Shown: in pieces, positions 1-11,904 of the stretch
Numbering within the stretch: position 1 is the stretch's first letter
Layout of the letters: each line of letters starts with the position of its first letter
Origin: Setaria digitata
Taxonomy: Eukaryota > Nematoda > Chromadorea > Rhabditida > Setariidae
Length of the DNA: 64,000 nucleotides
Direction: 5' to 3'
Assembly: GCA_003640385.1 (NCBI GenBank)
Contig: RCAB01000125.1
Location: 62,001 to 126,000, forward strand
Position numbers and translations under genes: made by a program
Notes under the pieces: model-generated
Databases searched by the model: none
Told to the model about the DNA's origin: nothing
What the model saw: only the letters and a program-made list of their open reading frames with translations

Positions 1-603
1 ATCAATTCTTTCTCATCACTTCAAACTTGATCCATAAAAAATCCTCCAAAACATCCCCCGAATCGATCACGTCCTTTGGGTATATGTGCGTGTACATATG
101 GGTCTGTCTGTCCGTCTGTTTCCAGGTGTGCATGTGGTCTGTCTGTCTGTCTGTCTATGAATCTGCTGCTGTATTGTGTGTGTGTGTGTGTGTGTGTGTC
201 CGTCTGTCTCTGTCTGCATGTATGCACCGATCTGCTTATGAGGACACATCTTTGCAAGTTTGTTTTCAGAGTATATAATATATATGTATATGTGTGTGTA
301 CATGTGTGTGTGTGTCTGTCTGTCTGTCTATCGTGTGTGTGCCCCTCGTGTGTCATGTTAATGTGCTTGCTCATTTCGAGTGGTGTGTGTCTGTCTGTCC
401 CTGGGTCTGTCTGTCCGTCTGTCTGTTCGTGCTAGCTGTCAAGTTTTTTGCTGTCTGTCTATCGGAAGAAGGGTGTTGTGCATGTGTGTGTATGTGTGTG
501 TGTGTGCACACACGTGATGTGGGTGTGTGTCTGTCTGTGTGCACACATGATATATAGGTAGGTGTGTATAATGTGTGTGTGCGTCTATGTGGGTGTGTAG
601 TTG

Positions 604-656
<53 letters not shown>

Positions 657-657
657 N

Positions 658-689
<32 letters not shown>

Positions 690-760
690 TTGTGTGTCTG
701 TGGGTGTATGCGTGTGCGTTATAATTTGTGGTGATTATATAATACTTGATAGGATTGGAA
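1..760. repeat. TG / TCTG / TGTC simple-repeat region
   Basis: Dense simple sequence: tetranucleotide GTCT runs near 136-155, 315-330 and 383-425, GT runs near 175-200, and a long nearly pure GT run at about 603-686 interrupted by an N at 657. Open frames of 60-120 residues on both strands here are periodic translations of the repeat (Cys/Val/Ser on one strand, His/Thr/Gln on the other) and are not genes. Confidence 0.95.
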
Positions 761-953
761 GTAATTAAGTCAGTCTTTCGGTCGGGTCGAGAAGGGTCGA
801 ACTTACGCTACGTGAAATGTTGTGTAATCGCTGGTATATCGTTGAATTAAATAAATTTTAATTTTTACTGGATTCAGATATTGGTAGTGCACAGTTCGGT
901 CGAAAAATTCCGACAAATAATTTTCAGCCAGTGCCTAACTTCACGCAGCCATC

Positions 954-3211
954 ATGATGACGCCAAAAGGTCCGTGTTTTTTGCAAAAATGATGCTTATG
1001 TGGATATTTAACGCCAGGAAATTTCTTTTTTGAAAATTTCATATTGATGACGAGCCGGACTTAACGAGACTAGTTCCTACTGCACCGTCTTCAGCTTCAT
1101 TTTGCGACACCATAATTGGGCACTTTCTCGCTACAGTGGAATATTCCCGGGAAGAGTGTCACTACTCAAGTCTGTTCGTTCTCGCTGATTAGACTTGAAA
1201 GCACGTTATTAGTCTTCTTGGTGAAAGTTCGGCGTCGAATTGTCCCCTCTTGGTTGTTTCATTGGAATAGGGCAGGCAAGCGTTCCTAAACCTGTTTTGC
1301 TGCATACTTTTTTGGCAATTAATACAACATTAATTATGAGTGACTTAGCATTGAACACTTTTTTTGCTTTTTTTCCTTTTCCCTTTGTTGTTCTTCCATC
1401 TCCCATGTATCTTTTTTCCCTTTTTTTTTTTGGTTTGAGAGATTTTAATTCAATTTTAATTTGTCAATCATCTTGTTTTGTTTGCAGGTCATATGGTTGC
1501 AAATGGCTCAGAGGGAAAAATCGAACTAAGCGATGAACTGAAAGTAGCAATAGCAACTGAAGTTCGTGCTCAAATCGTCCCGGTGGTCAAGGAAATAGTA
1601 CGTGAAGTGGTCACGGAGATACGAAGCGTAATGACGGAAGTAATGGCACCGATATATGATGAGCTGAATCGTCTTCGTAATAGCACCGCAACTGCAAATG
1701 GTAGCAATACTAATACACTGCAGTTGCATGCAGTTTCTGCAGCTGCAACTTCAATCGCTGCACCGGCAACAGTTGTTGCATATCCATCGGACAGTGCAAT
1801 TTTGGCAGAAGTTTATGCAGCAACGAGTAATGTTGCAGTGACGATGGGTGGTACAGCATGTGCAGATGCTGCTACTGCTGCTGCAGTGGCTGCACAGAAT
1901 GCACAGTTGCAGCAATTTCTAAAGGTTGGTTTCGTAATTTTCAAAATTTACTCTCATAAGGTGTGGGAGGTGTTCATTGTGGAAAGTTGTCAGAGATGTA
2001 AGCTGCCATGGGAAGTTGTCAGAGTGAAAAGTTTAAAATAAGTTTGAAATTTGAGAATGGTTCTAATACTGAAATTTATTTTTTGCAGGAAAATGCTGGC
2101 ACTACTTATGATCCAAATAAAGGTAAAATGTATATGGAAGATAGAGCCGGAGCCAAAAGTCCGGAAGATTTTGTTGAGTAAGTAATTAATTTTTAGCATT
2201 TTTTCTAGCTTTTCGAATTTTAAGGAACTTTTTTTTTCAAAATTAATTTTCTTTTTTTTTTTGTTTTAATGCAGGCAACCTAGTGAACCTCGAGCACGTG
2301 AATCTACGAGCGATTGTGCTGCATACAATTATGTCTATTACAATACCGCTTCCGCGGTACCAATTATGTCGATGTTAGAGCCGGGAAGGTAGTAAGTTTG
2401 AAATTGCTTCGAAACAATTAGGTATTTTATAGGGAGAGCGAAAAAGCTGATGGCTTTCTGTCTCATGCATTCATAAAAAGCTTTCAGGTATGATTCTTTT
2501 AGGCATTAAAATTTTAAAAATTCTGTAAAAGATTTAAAATTCTTCCACTTCAGCAATACCTGTGTGTGCCAAAAAGTACCCAGTATATTTCTTGGAAAGG
2601 AAGGTGGTAAAATATCATTTCTTGTGGATACACGAACAGTACCACTGAAAGATCTTACTGCTGATAATTTAGGTATTTTTTTCCTTATACTTTTGCATCA
2701 TTGCTATCGTCAAGAATTTCTCTTCATTCAGTTCGAAATTAGAGCAATTTACTGATTTCTAGGTAGTTGGACATGCCGTTTTACTGCTCACATGAAATCT
2801 CGGAAGTATATGGTGAAAAAAGGCAAGGTAATAGGTCATGTGAAGCAGTACGGTCAAGTCTATTCGGTACCTCACGATTACGACTATATTCTGCATCGTC
2901 AGTACTACTGTCATGGTAATACCATCGGCCCAGCAACAATTCGGAAGAATATTTGGTATTTATCAAATAAATTACATGGTGGTGAAGTTGTCGGTTGTGC
3001 TATCATTTCCTATGAAATTGGTGATAATGCAACAGTGAAAATTTCAAAGCTACGCCAACGAACACTTCTCACTAATTCATCCGAAAATTTACGCCTTTTG
3101 AAAGCGGAAATACCGCCAGTGCCGGAAGAGATGGATGTTAGCAACGTAGCGATGAATCCGAATGCGGAATTACAACGATTTGTAAACAATATTCAAGTAC
3201 CACAGCAGTAA
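954..3211 (+). CDS. Unrecognised ~400 aa protein, multi-exon
   Basis: Exons that chain in phase: 1493-1924, 2089-2177, 2275-2388, 2554-2672, 2763-3211 (stop TAA 3209-3211), about 400 aa. A short upstream exon 954-969 (ATG ATG ACG CCA AAA G, donor gtccgt) would join in phase to the exon beginning at 1488 and add seven residues; a TTTTCAG at 921-927 could be a splice or trans-splice acceptor before it. The first main exon is acidic/helical (IVPVVKEIVREVVTEI near residue 30) followed by an Ala/Thr/Asn-rich stretch, then a Pro/Glu/Ser linker. The last exon has the most domain-like composition: a Lys/Tyr/His-rich segment including VSYEIGD-like beta patterning, YGQVYSVPHDYDY and HRQYYCHGNTIGP. No signal peptide or membrane segment is seen. 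I do not recognise the family; it may be nematode-restricted. A polyadenylation-like AATAAA lies at 3524-3529. Exons are well supported by phase and codon use; function is unknown. Confidence 0.8.
2433..2487 (+). other. Possible 55-nt cassette (poison) exon
   Basis: Flanked by a tatag acceptor and a ttcag|gtatg donor, and open when read from the preceding exon (RESEKADGF...). Its 55 nt shift the frame of the next exon (2554-2672), which then stops at TAA 2608-2610. The flanking exons join in phase without it, so the productive mRNA should skip it. Confidence 0.35.
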
Positions 3212-5700
3212 AGTGTAAATTGTTCTTTTATTTGTTACTTTTTCCACTTGCGCTAGAGTGAAAAATTATGGGTGAGATGTAAGGTGAAGATCCATTTCGC
3301 GAGGAAAATTTTGCCCTCAAAACATTTAAACTCGCTATAGTTTTTTTCTTTTAAATTTTTGAAATTTTGAGCATTCAAATTGTGTGAACGAAAGTACTCT
3401 TATTTCGAAAGTTTCGCTTTCTGAATTGATTTTTTTTTTTTAAATAGATTTCAAAGAAAAAAAGAAACCTTCATTTACCTGCAGTTAGTGTTATCTTGAA
3501 AAAACTATGATTACGAGATTGGCAATAAAGCTTACGAAAATGTGATGCAGTTAATGTTGGGTTAAATTTTTTGGTATTTAAGTTAAAACTAACATTTGCA
3601 CCTTCTTGCCTCTGTTCCTTACTGTTTATGTTTCCCGCCTTTGTAAAACTCAGGGAACGTTTATATTTTTACAAACTTCTTTATTTACAGAATGCTATCG
3701 TGATGCCATAATTTATCACCACTCATTATTTTATTAAATTTAAACAGTGCGTTATCTACAGGTGTTCCAGCAAATTTGCTAAAGTTTTACAATTTTAAAT
3801 CATTTTTCTATTTCGAAATGAATATAGCAAATTTAAATTTCACTCTTCCCATCTTATATTTTCGTTTTTGAGCATTTTTCCAGTCAGCCAAAAATTTGTA
3901 ACGTAATGAAAAAATTGCAATGCAAAGAAGTATAACACAAATTAAGTTTCCATTGCACTGTATCCTTTAATAAATTTCACATCCCAATTAATTTTTGTTT
4001 CCTTCCTTCTTACTAATTGTTCATTTATCAAATTCTGTCCAATTTTAATATGCAAAAATTATTTTCGTGTTCGACTAGTTTCTTCAATTGCTTTGACGTC
4101 TAGTGTTTGTTACTATGCTATTAAAAGCAATTCATTACTTTTTTTTTTTTTCGGATAATTTTTGATTTCATTTCGTTCCTGTAATCAGTTTAATTAGTTT
4201 TGCTGCTCCCCTCATAACAACAGTTCTTTACTACACTGTGCTTTCGTTTAAATTTCAATGGATTTTTGAATTTGAGCAGTTCATTTGGATAGGAAAATGT
4301 AAATATTTTGTTACGAAACTTGTACCAACATTATTCTCACATGCGTATGCTCTATTTGCTTACTTGAAGCTTCAAAAGTGTAATGATTGGGACACAGCTC
4401 CTACTACTTCTTTCTGTACTTACGCTGAGTTTTACGCGATCCACGTCAGAAAAGCTTTAGAGCTGAGAAATAGAAGTGTAATCCAAAAGAATGATCCTAC
4501 CAGACAGCTCAAGTATACGATATGCAGGGTGGAGAGCATTGATGTTGTCCGTTTTAAGTTTCCGAGAAATTTAATTTAACAAGTCTTGAGGATACCGTAT
4601 CCATTCAAATCCAAACGATGCGAAATATAATGCATCCGCCGGAGTGAACAGGAGGATCATAGATGATGTAATCTCTCCTCTTCAATTAGCTTAGTAAATT
4701 CACTAAGGTTACTTTTTCTTTTTCCGGAATTCAGGATTCGATGCTTAAACGGATGGTTCTAACAAGTTATTCTTTGGGTACTGAAATTTCGAATTTCAAC
4801 GAAAAAAAAACTATTCCGAAGTATCAATATCAAAAACAAAGGGAAAGAAAGAATTGTTATGCTAGTACATTGTAAATGTACAAATTTGTTATTTTAAAAT
4901 GCAGATTTCTCATTAGCATGATTACTGCATTAATTAATAAATAGGTGCATTAATTGATGAAGAATCAAATTCACTAAGTTGCTTTTCTCATTCAGATATA
5001 TAACAGGAAACAGAGAATCAATAACAACAATAAAGCTTCATTCATAACAGTAGCAGTTATAATTATACAATAAATTAATGGCAATTTCCAGCAATTAAAT
5101 ATTTGCATATGTCGCACAGTTGCACGGCTTTGTTGCACATATTGTACGCACATGTTGCATAACATTTGTACAGTTTAATAACAATAGCAATTTCTTGAAC
5201 GTTGATATGTCCAAGGTGTGCAAGAATTCCATGCAAGCACAGGTAGGAAATAATTTTGAAATAATTAAAGTGTTGAAAGAACATTTTCCAATCGCTTTTT
5301 TTCTTTTTTTAATTTAGCCATAAAATTGTTTCGAATAAATGAAGCGACAAGATAATGATGTCAATTAGCGTTAAAAAGTTACGAACTTTTCCACAGCAGT
5401 CACTTGGAGAAATGACATAAGCGTGATGAAAAGTGGCAAATTTAGATAAATTTTTTCATAAAAAAATTGTGCGAAGAAGAATTCATGGTGAATCATTTCG
5501 TTCTGTTTAAGTTACCCAAAATGATAAACAATCTGGCAGAATTCTTAGAATTTGATTAAAACAGACTAATCACTTAATTGCCGTAAATATTCGATGGAAA
5601 TAAGAAGTTATCTCAAAAATATACAAAAGTAACAACTGGTATGATAGGGCACTAAAAGGAATTAAAATGATTAAAAGCAAGCATGCATAGGTTCTTTTCA
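3212..5700. other. Gene-poor AT-rich stretch
   Basis: Contains the 3' flank of the preceding gene and then mostly A/T-rich sequence with homopolymer runs. The only sizeable open frame is 4238-4579 (+, 113 aa), whose second half (about 4370-4570) is less AT-rich than its surroundings; it has no recognised motif, no clear splice sites, and I do not call it a gene. A region rich in TGCAC/GCACA words lies at 5100-5240 and gives overlapping open frames on both strands. Confidence 0.6.
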
Positions 5701-5716
5701 TTATTATTTAATTAAG

Positions 5717-5850
<134 letters not shown>

Positions 5851-6060
5851 TATCAATCATTATTGTCATCATTTATATTATTATTAATTGTTGTTATTAT
5901 TATCGTTATTACAATTACTGTCATCATTATCATTATTATAATTGTCATTATCATTGTTACATCATAAGGAAAATATTTCGGAAACGTTTAGCACTTACCA
6001 AATCATTTGATGCTACTGTTTAACAAAATGAAAGAGGTTTAATGAGATAATTTTTGAAGA

Positions 6061-6254
6061 CTAAAATAATATTTGAGGTCTGCAACGATCAGGCACTTTT
6101 TGCGCATTCACAAGAAGAAAGTTAAGTATTGCATTTCGGAATTGATCGTTAGAACATATCTGTCTGGAAGAGAAACCTGAAGGCTGAAACAAAAGTTTGT
6201 GATCGGAGAATTTGAAGAAATTTTTTGTAGTTCTTTGATCTTCAATTTTGTCTT
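6061..6254 (-). CDS. Candidate terminal exon, unknown protein (low support)
   Basis: Minus-strand open frame with non-random codon use (KIEDQRTTKNFFKF at its start, ending QKVPDRCRPQILF and TAG). A gattgcag acceptor at 6255-6257 precedes it in phase 2. No homologue is recognised and no upstream exon was found between it and the stop of the hexosaminidase gene at 6904, so it may be a stand-alone fragment or chance. Confidence 0.2.
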
Positions 6255-6903
6255 CTGCAATCACAATGTTGATAACTTAAAATTCCGATCCTAAGTTATC
6301 TTGAGGTCAAGCAGTAGCTACATTGGAATTGCATCTACGTCACGGAATCGTGACAAACAAATAGATGACTCCTCGTATGGCTACATACTACTTAGAAATT
6401 CTGCCAGAATTGGAAAAAATTTATACAAATTGTTGTCATCATTCACGTATTTAACTTATTTAATACATTTCTTTTCTTTCTTTTTTTTTTTTTTTTCACA
6501 AAATTAGAGATTTTAGACCAATCTAAACTAACCTTTCAAATATTTTCAACGTTGTAGTTGTTCAAGTGCGTGTTAAAAATTATCACAGACTAATATAATT
6601 ATAAAATTTATTTCTTAATTTCTAAACAATACTGACATTGTGTGAATTACACATGAATATATTATGAATTAAATTAACATTCGTAAATTTTATTAAGTTA
6701 CAAATTTAATGCACACTTACTTCTCGATGATTATTGCTAATTTTCTAAGATAATTGCATTTCTATTATTTCCTTTACTGATTCGTCGTCAAAATATGGCT
6801 GAAGTAATAGAGCAATCTAAAATAATGCATTTTTTTATGTTTATTTGGAACTTTTAACTTCAAGTTTCTGTTAGCATTATTTCTGTTAGGAAGGATGTAA
6901 TCA

Positions 6904-9900
6904 TTAAAACTCATCTGTAACTTCTAAACGTACGTTTTTGCGCATCTCTTCAGCATCTACGCTTAATTGCTTTTTCCACGCAACATTCTGATGAAGGTTT
7001 GCCATCTAGAAATGAAATGATTTGTTTCTTTACTGCACACATAAATCTTTTGCTCGAAATGCCACTTGTAAAATTTAAAAAAATTAATCAAAAAAAAAAT
7101 CAAATTCTAGAAAAATGAGAACTAGTAATTGATTTCACTTATTTATTTTTTAATTTTTTCATGTCTTTTAAACTAAAATCCTTCGTCATTCTGTTCAACT
7201 CTTCTTTTAATCATCATTTCTTCATGCATGGAAATGGGGAGATAGCACAAAGAAGAATCATCGATTGCTCAAGATTTTGCGTAGATACAAAACTTACGTG
7301 ACCGTAAAACTTACTGCGTCATAAATTTCGCTTCCTGGAAATGAGCAGTTCGTAAACATCATCTCCAATGGTACTATCACCTTATCACTTTTCTCCGAAT
7401 TTATTGTGGCTATATCCAAATTTTGTTCCGTCGTTTGGCAATTCAGTATGTCCTACAAGTATGTCAAGGTAATGCGTTGAACAAAGGTGTGTCTTAAGCA
7501 GTGATTTAAATAACAATTAGGAAATGAACTTATTACGTAGTGCTACCGATAATTAATACTTCGGTTTGAATTAGTGCATTTAAAAGAGTTAAAAATGGGA
7601 AGAAAAGAAAAGAGAAACTTATTTTTGCTTTCTGTATTATTTCATTTTCGCTCAGTTCAACATCATTCAAATAGATGAGATCGATGACCAGTGATGGAAT
7701 TGAAACTGGTAAAATTTCACACAACGGACTGTAGTGATCATATCTTTGCCAGCCAGTCAAGATGATTCCAGAAATCTTACCTTTCAAATTCTATAAAAGA
7801 TAAAAATTTTTCTGAAATCCTTTTTTTTTGCTTTGTATTTCTTAAGTGTTTCTAAATCATTTTAGTTCCCAATCTACTATGTTATCATCTGATTTCAAGC
7901 TGAAAGTGTTGCTTCAGTTGTTGTTAAATTTCAATTCTTTTCAAATATGTTTCAAACATTTTCTTTTTTTTTTTTTTTAACAAAATAACAAGCCGATAAA
8001 TACTTCTGTTTCTTTCCTGTATAAATCCACATAGGACTGTTGATTTGCAAGATATCGTTTAATGTAGCAGAACGATTCATTTTGGCCATTTGCACCTTTG
8101 AATGCACTTGCAAACATCATCTTTGGGAAAACCTGAATTTCAATTCAATGTGTTCTTCGATTAACTAGACTTTAATTAAAGGGAAACGATGCTTGTCAGT
8201 AAATGCGAGTTAATAATGGAACTATAGGGAAATTAAAATAATTAGTAGTATAGTTCTTTAAAATATTTAACAAATTTCAGTAATTAAAAGAGAAAAACTA
8301 ATACCTGCGAGTACCGTTTAAACATATCTCTTGGAAAGTAATCTAATTTTGTCACATCAACAGCATAGCCCCATATAACCGGGATCACCAATTCACCCAT
8401 TTTATATTCATTTAGCAAATCAGCATTTATGTCACCGAACATGTCATTCCACACCAACACTTCCGTAAATCCCAATGTATTTCGGGCATAGTTTGATATC
8501 CTAATTATTTATCCATTTTTAATTAATACTAATAATGAAAAGGAAAATATAAAACCGTTCATGATACTAGGCGTACAGTCTTATCACGCTGTTTTTTTTT
8601 TTTCTTTTACATACAGAACAACGGGTAAAGAAATCTTCGTGAATGCATCCCGAAAAATTTCTTGAGTCAATAACTTAGCTTCTGTTTCAATTAATTACTT
8701 CTGTAATGATGCATAAATCGCTTTTGAAGGCATTTAATTTCTTTAATATTAGGTTGAATAACACTTCCAAAAAAAAGAAGTCATTTCATAATTAGTGAGA
8801 AGAAGGTCTAATTACCTCGTAATATGCTCCAACTTTAGACGATCTACCGAGGAATTCAAATTAACTGCAAGTCGCCTCAAACAACGTTCATCTTTACCGA
8901 CGCTGTATGCCTCATCTGCACCGATATGTATTCGTCTAGCATCAGGGTGCATTATACGCATCTGAAGGAAAGCTCTTTTCTGGAAATTATCCGGTAGTTA
9001 TAATTCTAACTTTTCTTGCAAACCCTTCCCTGTAAAATCAGATTCCACGTTATGTAAACGTGTTTTGCACGATTATATGGAGTGAACTATCGAATCTTGC
9101 TGATAGCATCATATGCCTGGAAGTTTTCCTGCCTTTTGAAAGAGAAAATCCATTTATCGGATAAATTTCACTGACCTGTTCGAGCATTTCAGTAATTAAA
9201 TTCCAGGCACCTTTATCTGATGGACATATCGTATCGTGCCTCAGCAGGTCCTCACGATACATGGAATATTTTGAATGCTTTAGAACAAATTCCATATGGC
9301 CAAATGTTTGTAGAAGTGGGATGACTTCCAAGTTGTTATTAGATGCTAACTGTAAATAAGCAACAGTCAGAAACTAAATTCACGAATAAGTAATTAAGAA
9401 ATCAAAAAAAAGCATTCAATTAGTGAGAGACAAATAGTATTGTAAAGTTCAAAAAAATGTCGGTCAAGAATACAAAAATTTTGTAGCAAGAAATTAACTG
9501 AAATTTTATTATCGAATATCACTAATGATAGTGATTTCAAACAAATCTAGTCATGTTCACTATTATTCCTACAGTTATCGATTTAATTTCATAATTATTG
9601 ACAAGTTTAGTAAACTAGTTCAATGTTTTTTGTTCCTTTTAAGAAATGCCTCATGCAATAAAATAATTATAAAGAAGTTATTCTTAAGCAGTGATTATTA
9701 GGTACTGGAATGCAATCTTATTTCTAAAAAGATTTAAAAAACTAAACGGTATTTAGACTAATATTTTGCTACATCGTTATCAAAAAGTACTTCTTTTGTT
9801 TAACTTTAATTCCTCAAATGATTAAACTGCTAGTCTGTCTTTTCAAAATTTCGCATTTTCCTTTTAGACAAATGTCTAGAGATATGCTTAATTCATCACC

Positions 9901-11904
9901 ATTAATCCTTGAAACATACAATAATCGGTTGTTGTTCTAGTTAGATTTTTCAGCTCATATGATTTCAGTGATAATTAAAACTTAAAAGAGCTATGAAATG
10001 ATTTTGATCAAGTAGAGGGATCAGGAAATCAATCATCAATGGTAGTTATATTTGGCACAAACTAGAAATCACATTGAAAAGGAAAAAAAAAAAGAAAACT
10101 ATCCTATAAATATTTTCAATAATTAATTCTGTGCTAATAGAAGTATTGATTCAACAGTTATTGTTATATTTATTTACTTTTTTCAAATCAATAAAAAGAG
10201 AGAATTGGAACAGAAAAGTCGTCGAAACGATGGGGAAATTTATATTTAACGTAATAATTAGCATTTGAAATCTTGGTGGAAAGAAGCGATAATAATCATT
10301 AAAAAAAATGAGCAAATCAGTCCTGTTGCAGGTAGAAGCATCACATTTTTTGAGTGAAATTAAAGCTGAGATTACTAAAAATAAAAAACACATTGATCAT
10401 TCAATTTCTTTTTTTCGAAATAGATAAAATATATTTTGAAAGTTGGTTAGTATGATAGTTATTATTATTGAATGATAGCGTACTGCCAGAAAATCCAGGA
10501 AGCTGTTAAATTGAGAAACAAATAATTTAACCTTCCGGAAAAGTTAACCTTCAAAATAGCTTTTAGAAGAGTACTATTGTAACTGATTGTTCGTCTCAGT
10601 ATATTTAGTTCATTCCAGTACGGGAACATATCCTCGTACTCCATTAATATCGCATTCACCTTCATTTGTTTCAGTAACGGAAAAATCTTTTCGTAATATG
10701 TCAAAGTTGGCGGTGCTCCTTTTAAGTCGAAATGTACTATTTTCTGGAAGATGGAGCGATAAATTATGCATTTTTTTCTTTTCAAGAAAAACTAACACTC
10801 CTTCTAAAATTAAAAGATTAACTTTTAAACAGAATATCCCTCATGGAAGTTAAAATTCTTTCCATGATAGAACAAAAATTTTCTTATTTCAACTTATTTT
10901 CAAATTTACGATTCCTTTGTGTTACATTTGGAATGGAAAGTAAATAGTAGAAGTAAATTCATTTTTCTATTTGATGTGATATCATTTGATACATATAAAT
11001 CAAATTAGATTAAAATAATTCCAGAAACCATTGACTCGCCATACTTTGTAATTTCGTTCCTTATCATTGGATAATTTTATCATCGAAATTATGAATATAG
11101 GAAAACCCATTTGTAACAAATGATAGTATAATTTAGATGCAACAACTCAGGACATAACACTGACATAACCCCACAGATTAAACTTAGAAATATACTGTAG
11201 TCGACGAGCCATTTCCGGTAAACAAAATGAGGCAAAAACTGAGTCTTGCTGTCGTTTGAATGTCACTGCTCGAAAACTGCATAGGAAATTCCCACCATCT
11301 TATCGGAAAATCCCGGGTGCAAGGAAATGATGAAGGAGTCAGATGGATAATGTTTTCTTATGTATTTTTATCATTCGTGCTCATCATTTTCCAATTCCGA
11401 TTATGGTACATAATTTGACTTTTCACCCCGTGAAATTGTGTCAGGATTCCTTATCAGGAACCTGGGGAAGGGATTGTTCTGAATTGACTAGATGGAAAAC
11501 AGTCTAACTGATATTGCTGCTATGAGGGCACACCTTCAACTTATTCAGGCATACGGTGTCTTCCGTAATGAGACAATATCGGATGATTTGCTTTCATTGT
11601 ATGATGGATGCTGTACTACGCTAGACTTTACCGCAATGCAGAAATACAGTACCATAAACATGAATATGAAGATTATTTAGAGGGCTGAAAATGACAGAAA
11701 TGAAGAAACAGAAAACAAGAAACAAACTTCTTTAAATGGATTTCTTGCATTCGCTTCTTCTTCGTTGCCAAACATCTCGAACACTACATTAGACTTTACC
11801 GTAATACAGAAATACAGTACCATAAACATGAATAAAACAAGTGTAATATACGATCGTATAAGATTACCCTGCCCATAAATCTTTACCACCATCGCTTCTT
11901 TCAT
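6904..11904 (-). CDS. HEXD: Glycoside hydrolase family 20, hexosaminidase D-like (type II Golgi form)
   Basis: Predicted beta-N-acetylhexosaminidase, removing terminal GalNAc/GlcNAc from glycans. Coding order: 11904-11728, possible 11276-11196, 10743-10549, 9349-9176, 8961-8816, 8500-8305, 8132-8004, 7790-~7625, 7452-7315, 7005-6904 (stop). Diagnostic segments match human HEXD from memory: [32 protein letters not shown], then [14 protein letters not shown], whose Asp-Glu pair is the GH20 catalytic motif, then [16 protein letters not shown]. The first exon encodes a short cytosolic tail and a hydrophobic span ([15 protein letters not shown]), i.e. a type II signal anchor; nematode 'subfamily 2' hexosaminidases (C. 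elegans HEX-2 to HEX-5) are known membrane/Golgi enzymes acting on N-glycans. Total about 500 aa. The 3' end of the 7790 exon is unresolved: the next exon needs phase 0, but the nearest GT (ATAA|gtttc) gives phase 1. The 11276-11196 exon fits in phase but is not needed. Confidence 0.88.
11615..11833. repeat. In-frame duplication of the signal-anchor coding segment
   Basis: About 51 bp at 11615-11665 recurs at 11783-11833 with about four differences, 168 bp apart (a multiple of three). On the minus strand both copies encode a [15 protein letters not shown] hydrophobic segment. The copy at 11783-11833 lies in the first exon of the hexosaminidase gene; the other copy has its own upstream tttcag (near 11685) and an internal ATG. 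Confidence 0.85.

Noticed and set aside
21..557. Several 80-120 aa open frames on both strands
   Set aside because: They are direct translations of TG/TCTG/TGTC repeats, with His-Thr or Cys-Val periodicity.
4238..4579. 113-codon plus-strand ORF
   Set aside because: No motif, weak codon bias in its first half, no splice context; kept only as a note for the spacer.
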